Source of the DNA: Bacteroidales bacterium
GTDB lineage: Bacteria; Bacteroidota; Bacteroidia; Bacteroidales; UBA932
NCBI GenBank assembly: GCA_024699055.1
Contig: JAILQG010000053.1
Coordinates: 23,636 to 87,635 of the forward strand
Length of the DNA: 64,000 bases
Direction: 5' to 3'
The translations under genes were made by a program, and so were the position numbers. The notes beneath the pieces are model-generated. The model did not search any database and had not been told where the DNA came from. It saw nothing but the letters and a program-made list of their open reading frames with translations. Below, piece by piece: positions 58,623 through 64,000 of this stretch (positions are counted from its first letter, which is position 1; the number at the start of each line of letters is the position of its first letter).

Positions 58623-59267
58623 TCAGTCGAGGTTCTCGCGGCGGAGCATGAAGAACGGGCTCTGCAGGAGGGTGCCGTTCTTGATGTCGATGAAGCTTTC
58701 GGGGTCGAAAGAGTGGCCGCAATAGAGGGTCTCGAAATGAAGATGCGGACCTGTGGAGCGGCCGGTGGAGCCGCTGAGCCCGATGAGTTCTCCGGCCGAC
58801 ACGATGTCTCCGGATTTCACCTTGCGTTCGGAAAGATGCGCATATGCCGTTTCGAGGCCGTTGGAATGCCTTACGATAATAATGTTGCCGTAGCCCCTGT
58901 GGTAGGTGGACAGGCGCACCACGCCCGGGAACGCGGAAACCACCTCGGTACCGGGAGGTACCGGGATGTCCACTCCGTTGTGGTTGCGGCCGCGCCGCCT
59001 GCCGTAATGCGAAAACACATTCTTGCCGTAAGGGCAGCTGAAACCGTCTTCGAGACGTATCAGAGTACGTTCGGGCAGGCTGTCCAGGGGAATATTGTAT
59101 GAATTGAGTTCGGTCGTGGACCAGTAGCCTTCAACTACCTCGGTCGAAGCCTCAAGCGAGACGAACTCGATGGGCCTCGGCGCCTCGATGGCGGGATACT
59201 CCACCTCGATGCCGTTTTCTCCAAGGAACAGGAACAGTCCTACCGCAAGTATCTTTGCAATAATCAA
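58623..59267 (-). CDS. M23 family metallopeptidase
   Basis: 214 aa; GRNHNGVDIPVPPGTEVVSAFPGVV; STGPHLHFET. Confidence 0.93.
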   Translation of the reverse strand: MIIAKILAVGLFLFLGENGIEVEYPAIEAPRPIEFVSLEASTEVVEGYWSTTELNSYNIPLDSLPERTLIRLEDGFSCPYGKNVFSHYGRRRGRNHNGVDIPVPPGTEVVSAFPGVVRLSTYHRGYGNIIIVRHSNGLETAYAHLSERKVKSGDIVSAGELIGLSGSTGRSTGPHLHFETLYCGHSFDPESFIDIKNGTLLQSPFFMLRRENLD

Positions 59268-59292
59268 AACAGTCAGTCTTTAATGTGCCGGC

Positions 59293-60663
59293 CTATGCAA
59301 GAGTGCCGGCGAAGTTGTTCACAATAAGTTTGGTAGCCTCGTCAATCTTCTGCTTCAGGAGCTCGTCGGTGGTAGCCTCGCAGATGAAGCGGAGATAAGG
59401 TTCGGTATTGGACGGACGCACGTTGAACCACCACTGCGGGAACTCGAGGCGGTATCCGTCGAAATCCATCACCTTTTCGGGCTTTTCACCGGCCTCGAAA
59501 TGGGCCTTGAGAGCCTCCATGGCGCCGGCCTTGTCTTCCACGCGGAAGTTGATCTCGCCGGAGTTCCTGTATTTGACGAGGGAGTCGATCTCTTCGCTGA
59601 AGCGGATGCCCTTCTTCTTGAGCGCGGAAACTATCCTGAGCACTATGATGCTGGAGAGCATACCGCTGTCGGAATAGAAGAAATCCTTGAAATAATAGTG
59701 GCCGGCGAGCTCTCCGCCCCAGAGACCGTCGATCTCGCGCAGCTTGGGCGCCGCGAAAGCGCGGCCCACGCGCCAGGTGTGCACGTCGGCCTTGTAATTC
59801 TTTTCGAGGAACTCGCCCACGGCCTTGCTGGAGCGGATCTCCTGCAGCACGCGGGGATTCTTCTCTCCCCTCTCGTCGCAGAAATACAGCGCCATCATGG
59901 CTATGATGAGGTCGGGAGCCACGAAACGGGCCTTGTCGTCAACGAACATCACGCGGTCGGCGTCGCCGTCGTAAATCACGCCTATGTCGGCACGCGACTC
60001 GGCGACAAGCTTCTTGAGGGGCTCCACGTTCTTGGCGACCAGCGGGTTGGGTTCGTGGTTCGGGAAGCTGCCGTCCATGACGTCGAAGAGGTATTCGGCG
60101 TTCTCGCCCGCGAAAATGTCCTTCGCGAAAAGCGTAGCCATGCCGTTCGAGAGGTCGAAGGCTATCTTGAGATTGGAGTAATCACCCTTGAATTTGCGGA
60201 GGAAAGCCTTGTAGTCGGGCTTGATGTCTATCTCCTTCACAACGCCCTTTTTGGCTGCAACGGGAGTGGGACGGCCTTCGTCGATCCACTGTTTGATCTG
60301 GCCCAGGCCGGTGTCCAGACCCACGGGAAGCGCATTCTCACGGCTCACCTTCATGCCGTTGTACTCCCTGGGGTTGTGGCTGGCGGTAATCTGTACGGAA
60401 GCCTTGTACCCGTAATTGGCGGTGCCGAAGTACACCAGCGGAGTGCTGCTGTAGCCGATGTCGTCCACGTCGGCGCCTGCGTCGGTGATACCCTTGATCA
60501 GATAATCGTGAATCTCCTGGCCCGAAAGACGGCAGTCGCGGCCCACGAGGACCTTGTCGGCTTTCAGCAGTTCGGGCAGGAAATAACCTACCTTGTAGGC
60601 GGTATCTTTATCGAAATCAACGTTGTAGATTCCCCGGATGTCGTATGCGTGAAATGCTCCCAT
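59293..60663 (-). CDS. manB: phosphomannomutase/phosphoglucomutase
   Basis: 456 aa; VQITASHNPREYNGMKVS; IYDGDADRVMFVDD; VRPSNTEPYLRF. Confidence 0.96.
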   Translation of the reverse strand: MGAFHAYDIRGIYNVDFDKDTAYKVGYFLPELLKADKVLVGRDCRLSGQEIHDYLIKGITDAGADVDDIGYSSTPLVYFGTANYGYKASVQITASHNPREYNGMKVSRENALPVGLDTGLGQIKQWIDEGRPTPVAAKKGVVKEIDIKPDYKAFLRKFKGDYSNLKIAFDLSNGMATLFAKDIFAGENAEYLFDVMDGSFPNHEPNPLVAKNVEPLKKLVAESRADIGVIYDGDADRVMFVDDKARFVAPDLIIAMMALYFCDERGEKNPRVLQEIRSSKAVGEFLEKNYKADVHTWRVGRAFAAPKLREIDGLWGGELAGHYYFKDFFYSDSGMLSSIIVLRIVSALKKKGIRFSEEIDSLVKYRNSGEINFRVEDKAGAMEALKAHFEAGEKPEKVMDFDGYRLEFPQWWFNVRPSNTEPYLRFICEATTDELLKQKIDEATKLIVNNFAGTLA

Positions 60664-60753
60664 AAAACTGTATTAATTAATAAAAAATTTTACAAAGGTA
60701 TAAATATTTCTTCATGACGCCAAATCGTCATGCCTGTTATATCACCCGCCGCG

Positions 60754-63072
60754 TCAGTAGGCGAAGACTGCACGGACATAAAAGTCGTTCTCCTTTTCGT
60801 ACCTCGAAAAATTACCTAAGTAGAAATCGTAGTCCCACACTATTCCGCTTTCTTTAGACTTCTCCGAACTACTCCAATAGGGGTAGGACTTCAATGCTGT
60901 ATTACCGCAGGCAGCATTAATGGCTGCACGCAACGAACTGGCATCATAGGCATCACCATCCTTATAGTAATACATTTGGCCACGAACACCTAACGGGTCG
61001 TTGGGAGTAGCATTACTGCTGTAAATGGTATTGCCGTACTCGGCAGTAATCGTCAGCCCAGCCTTCTGCCGGCCAAGTCCGTCGAAGATGTATCGCCAGT
61101 CGGTCACGCTCGGCAGTCGCCAGCCCTTCACCACGCCCGCTGTGCGGGTGGCGGAGGTGGCGTTCACGTCGTCGGCCACTTGGTCATAGAAGGCACCTCC
61201 GATAGCATCGCTGTTGTAGTTCGTTCCGCCGATGTAGATGGCGTGACTGTCTGCGAAAGTGCCGACAGCCGTATGGGCATCGGCCCATTCATAATAGTTG
61301 ACGTCCGCATCCTCTATCGCGATGGCGAGGAACTTGTCGAAGTAGTTCGGCACGCTGCCCACGTAGGCTATCACGGCGCGGGCTTCGGTTCCGGCAGCGG
61401 AGGCTTGGGCGGCATTGGCGTAGATATTGCCGTCGGCGGCCAGCACCTTGCCGATATCAATAGAAGCGATATCGGCTGCTGCCAAAGGATAGCGCTCACA
61501 GAACACAGGACGAAGGGACCGTCCGCCGCAACGTGGATAGATGTTGGCGCGGTCCACGACATCTGATCTGAAGAACATTGCCCATGGGCAGGACGAGTAT
61601 CCATCGTAAAGGGTGGAAGACCAGTAGGTGCCGCGGACGCCCGCATAGTCGAGGCTGGTACCGTTCCGGACACCGCCCGTAGGAAGGAAGATACTGTTGC
61701 CCGAGCAGGGGCCGGTGTTGTCTTTGCGTGTCACAATCCTGCCAGAGTGGTTGGAGCCGTCGCCTAGATAATCGTCCGTCCATACCCAATCGTAGAGGGC
61801 ATCATCGCGCAGAGCCGTCCATTCTGCGTCCGTGGGGACGCGCCAGTCGCCGCCCCAAATCTGGCGGGCAGCATCGTCGGCATAATCATAGTCTGCAAAC
61901 GAAGTCTTGCCGTCGCCGATGAAGTTTCCGCCGTTGTCATACCAAATGCCGACAGTCTTTCCGTCGGCGTAAGTGTACTTGGTAATGTAATCCCAGTCGG
62001 CCTGTCCTGCCTGCATGAAGGGGTAGTTGGCCCAGTCGTAATTTGTCTGGGTGGCGGTTGCGCCCCAGGCGTAGTAGTCGCCATAGTCCCAGGGATTGTC
62101 CGCTCCGATGTTGCAGGTGGCCCAGTAAAGGTGCTTCGTTACGCCGTTGATATCCACCTCGCCCATATCAACGTAGTCGTGGACGATCTGCATCACGGCT
62201 TCGCCGCCGGGCAAATCAGTCCCGGCAGTCCAGTCGGAGACCTCTACGGAGCCCAGTTCCACCTTGTCCTTGCCTACGACCAGGCCCATGGTGGTGTATT
62301 TCCCGCTCTCCAGCGGGATGTCGGTAGCGGACTTATACACATATGTCTTTCCGGCGATAGTCACGGTGACGGTGGTCACGCCGCTCTGCGGCACCTGCAG
62401 GCCGCTGAAGCCTAGGGCATAGCCCGTGGCGGCGGTGGCCGTTGCGGGAATGTCAACCTCCGAAGCGTCTCCCGTAGCGGTGACGGCCTTGGTAAGGTAA
62501 TTCACCGTGGCAGTCTTCTTTGCCTTGACAGTGACGCCGATTACCGTGGGCGTTCCGCCGAATTCGCTGCGGAACTTCAGGTTCACGTTCAGCTTGGCCA
62601 TGGCATGCGTGAAGGTCAGGTCCACGGGCGCAGCCGAGGGCGTGATGCCGTCCAGGCTGGTGGCAATGAGCAGGTCACTGGCGGTATAATCCGCCGGATT
62701 AAGCGTGTAAGGATCGGCTGTGAAGTCGCTTACCGCGGCGACGGGCATGATGCCCAGGAAGTAGTGAGCCTTGGTGAGTCCGTCCCACTCCATCGGATTG
62801 GCGGGAGTCCAGGCCGTGCCGTCGAAGGTGTTAACCTCGCCGTTCACCACGCATTTGGCGGGGACCTGGGCGGCGCTGCCCGTCCAGGCATAGACCGCAA
62901 TCCGGTCCCCGACGGTGAAGCTGGTGGTATTGCCGTCGTAGGAGACCTTGGTCATGGTGCCGATGGACGCCTGCACGGTGATTCCGCCCGCACCCTCCGG
63001 AGCCATTCCCCTTTCGCAGCCCGCCAGCGCCAGCAGCGCCGCGGCCATGGCATATATGTTAAACTTTCTCAT
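60754..63072 (-). CDS. fimbrillin-like lipoprotein with two Fib_succ_major/DUF1566-type lectin-like modules
   Basis: 772 aa; lipobox MAAALLALAGC; fimbrillin-like N-terminus; ATCNIGADNPWDYGDYYAWG...WRVPTDAEWTALRD...YWSST and KGWRLPSVTDWRYIFDGLG...YWSSSE...YVRAVFAY. Confidence 0.8.
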   Translation of the reverse strand: MRKFNIYAMAAALLALAGCERGMAPEGAGGITVQASIGTMTKVSYDGNTTSFTVGDRIAVYAWTGSAAQVPAKCVVNGEVNTFDGTAWTPANPMEWDGLTKAHYFLGIMPVAAVSDFTADPYTLNPADYTASDLLIATSLDGITPSAAPVDLTFTHAMAKLNVNLKFRSEFGGTPTVIGVTVKAKKTATVNYLTKAVTATGDASEVDIPATATAATGYALGFSGLQVPQSGVTTVTVTIAGKTYVYKSATDIPLESGKYTTMGLVVGKDKVELGSVEVSDWTAGTDLPGGEAVMQIVHDYVDMGEVDINGVTKHLYWATCNIGADNPWDYGDYYAWGATATQTNYDWANYPFMQAGQADWDYITKYTYADGKTVGIWYDNGGNFIGDGKTSFADYDYADDAARQIWGGDWRVPTDAEWTALRDDALYDWVWTDDYLGDGSNHSGRIVTRKDNTGPCSGNSIFLPTGGVRNGTSLDYAGVRGTYWSSTLYDGYSSCPWAMFFRSDVVDRANIYPRCGGRSLRPVFCERYPLAAADIASIDIGKVLAADGNIYANAAQASAAGTEARAVIAYVGSVPNYFDKFLAIAIEDADVNYYEWADAHTAVGTFADSHAIYIGGTNYNSDAIGGAFYDQVADDVNATSATRTAGVVKGWRLPSVTDWRYIFDGLGRQKAGLTITAEYGNTIYSSNATPNDPLGVRGQMYYYKDGDAYDASSLRAAINAACGNTALKSYPYWSSSEKSKESGIVWDYDFYLGNFSRYEKENDFYVRAVFAY

Positions 63073-63100
63073 ATCGTACGAGTCTGATGGGTGCTAAGGG

Positions 63101-64000
63101 TCAGTAGGCGAAGACGGGGCGGACATATAAGCCGTTCGTCTTATAGTCGAAAAAGAATGCACTGGAGTTGAAACCGTAGAACCACGCGCGGGCGCTACCT
63201 CCAGAATACTCCGAACTAGTCCAGTAGTAAGACAGCGGCAATGCTGTATTACCGCAGGCAGCATTGATAGCATCACGCAACGCACTGGCACCATTGGCAT
63301 CACCATCATTATAGTAGAACATATAGTATTCGACACCTAACGGGTCGGTGGGCGTAGCATTACTACTGTAAACGGTCGTACCATTTTTAGCCGTCAGCGT
63401 CAGCCCGGCCTTCTGCCTGCCAAGTCCGTCGAACACATAGCGCCAGTCGGTCACGCACGGCAGGCGCCAGCCCTTCACGACGCCCGTTGTGCGGGTGGCG
63501 GAGGAAGCGTTCACATCGCTGGCCACTTGGTCGTAAGAAGTTGTCCCGACGGCATTGGTGTTGTAGGGCGTTCCGCCAATGGTAATGGCGTGGCTTCCGG
63601 CGTAGGTGCCAACAGCCGTCTGGGCATCGGCCCAAGAATGATAGGAGTCGTCCACATCCTCTATCGCGATGGCGAGGAACTTGTCAAAGTAGTTCGGCAT
63701 GCTGCCCACGTAGGCTATCACGGCGCGGGCCCCGCCGCCATTCGCATTGGCAGAGGCGGCATCGGCGTAGATATTGCCGTCGGCGGCCAGCACCCTGCCG
63801 ATATCAATAGAAGCAACATCGGCCGCAGCCAAAGGATAGCGCTCACAGAACACAGGACGAAGGGACCGTCCGCCGCAACGTGGATAGATGTTGGCGCGGT
63901 CCACGACATCTGATCTGAAGAACATTGCCCATGGGCATGACGATGATCCATCGTATAGGGTGTAAGATCAGTAGGTGCCGCGGACGCCCGCATAGTCGAG
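63101..64000 (-). pseudogene. tandem paralog of the preceding gene with an in-frame TGA (63968-63970); N-terminus lies outside window
   Basis: Frame continues past the TGA (LDYAGVRGTY*SYTLYDGSSSCPWAMFF versus LDYAGVRGTYWSSTLYDGYSSCPWAMFF in the 60754 gene). Confidence 0.7.

Noticed and set aside
1-64000. CRISPR arrays, prophage, transposases, classical defence islands
   Set aside because: No regularly spaced repeats, integrase, transposase, Cas or restriction-modification ORFs recognised in the supplied frames.
60754-64000. Declaring a complete diversity-generating retroelement
   Set aside because: No reverse transcriptase, Avd or template repeat is present in the window.

Overview
The window is a high-GC Bacteroidetes (probably Bacteroidales) chromosome segment. 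Support for that placement: TAnnTTTG-type promoters, few Shine-Dalgarno sites except a near-perfect one before rpsU, fimbrillin-like lipoproteins, and a DUF4922-SpoIID fusion. Main contents in order: 3' end of ftsK, LolA-like, AddB/AddA-like helicase-nuclease pair, alr (convergent with manA), DJ-1/PfpI, S4 protein, RNase G with a 29-aa basic mini-protein and HU, lon, ung, coaD, DUF5106 protein, M16 peptidase, glutamine synthetase, lnt, rluD, PASTA protein, TonB-type barrel, ruvC, serS, rpmA/rplU, a degenerate-Walker ATPase overlapping a Cys-less sirtuin, rpsU, tRNA-Leu(TAG), fumarase, phosphotransferase, prfB, aquaporin, BamA-like protein, BASS transporter. These are followed by an ~10.7-kb overlapping operon for a 3,6-dideoxyhexose-containing glycan (rfbG/H/F, reductase, RmlC-like epimerase, Wzx, four GT2, epimerase), murI, a Ser/Arg-rich DUF6515-like protein, an AmpG/SpoIID/NUDIX/HU-CCDC81 operon, tRNA-Asn, an M23 peptidase, phosphomannomutase, and two tandem fimbrillin/lectin-like paralogs at the right edge. 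No CRISPR array, rRNA, transposase or phage genes were seen. Best leads: the pseudo-ATPase/sirtuin pair, a ~190-bp multi-hairpin inverted-repeat element at 37.9-38.1 kb, the predicted CDP-ascarylose-like pathway, the HIT-like/SpoIID fusion, and the focally hypervariable lectin paralogs. All functional claims are by eye from sequence; no database search was run.
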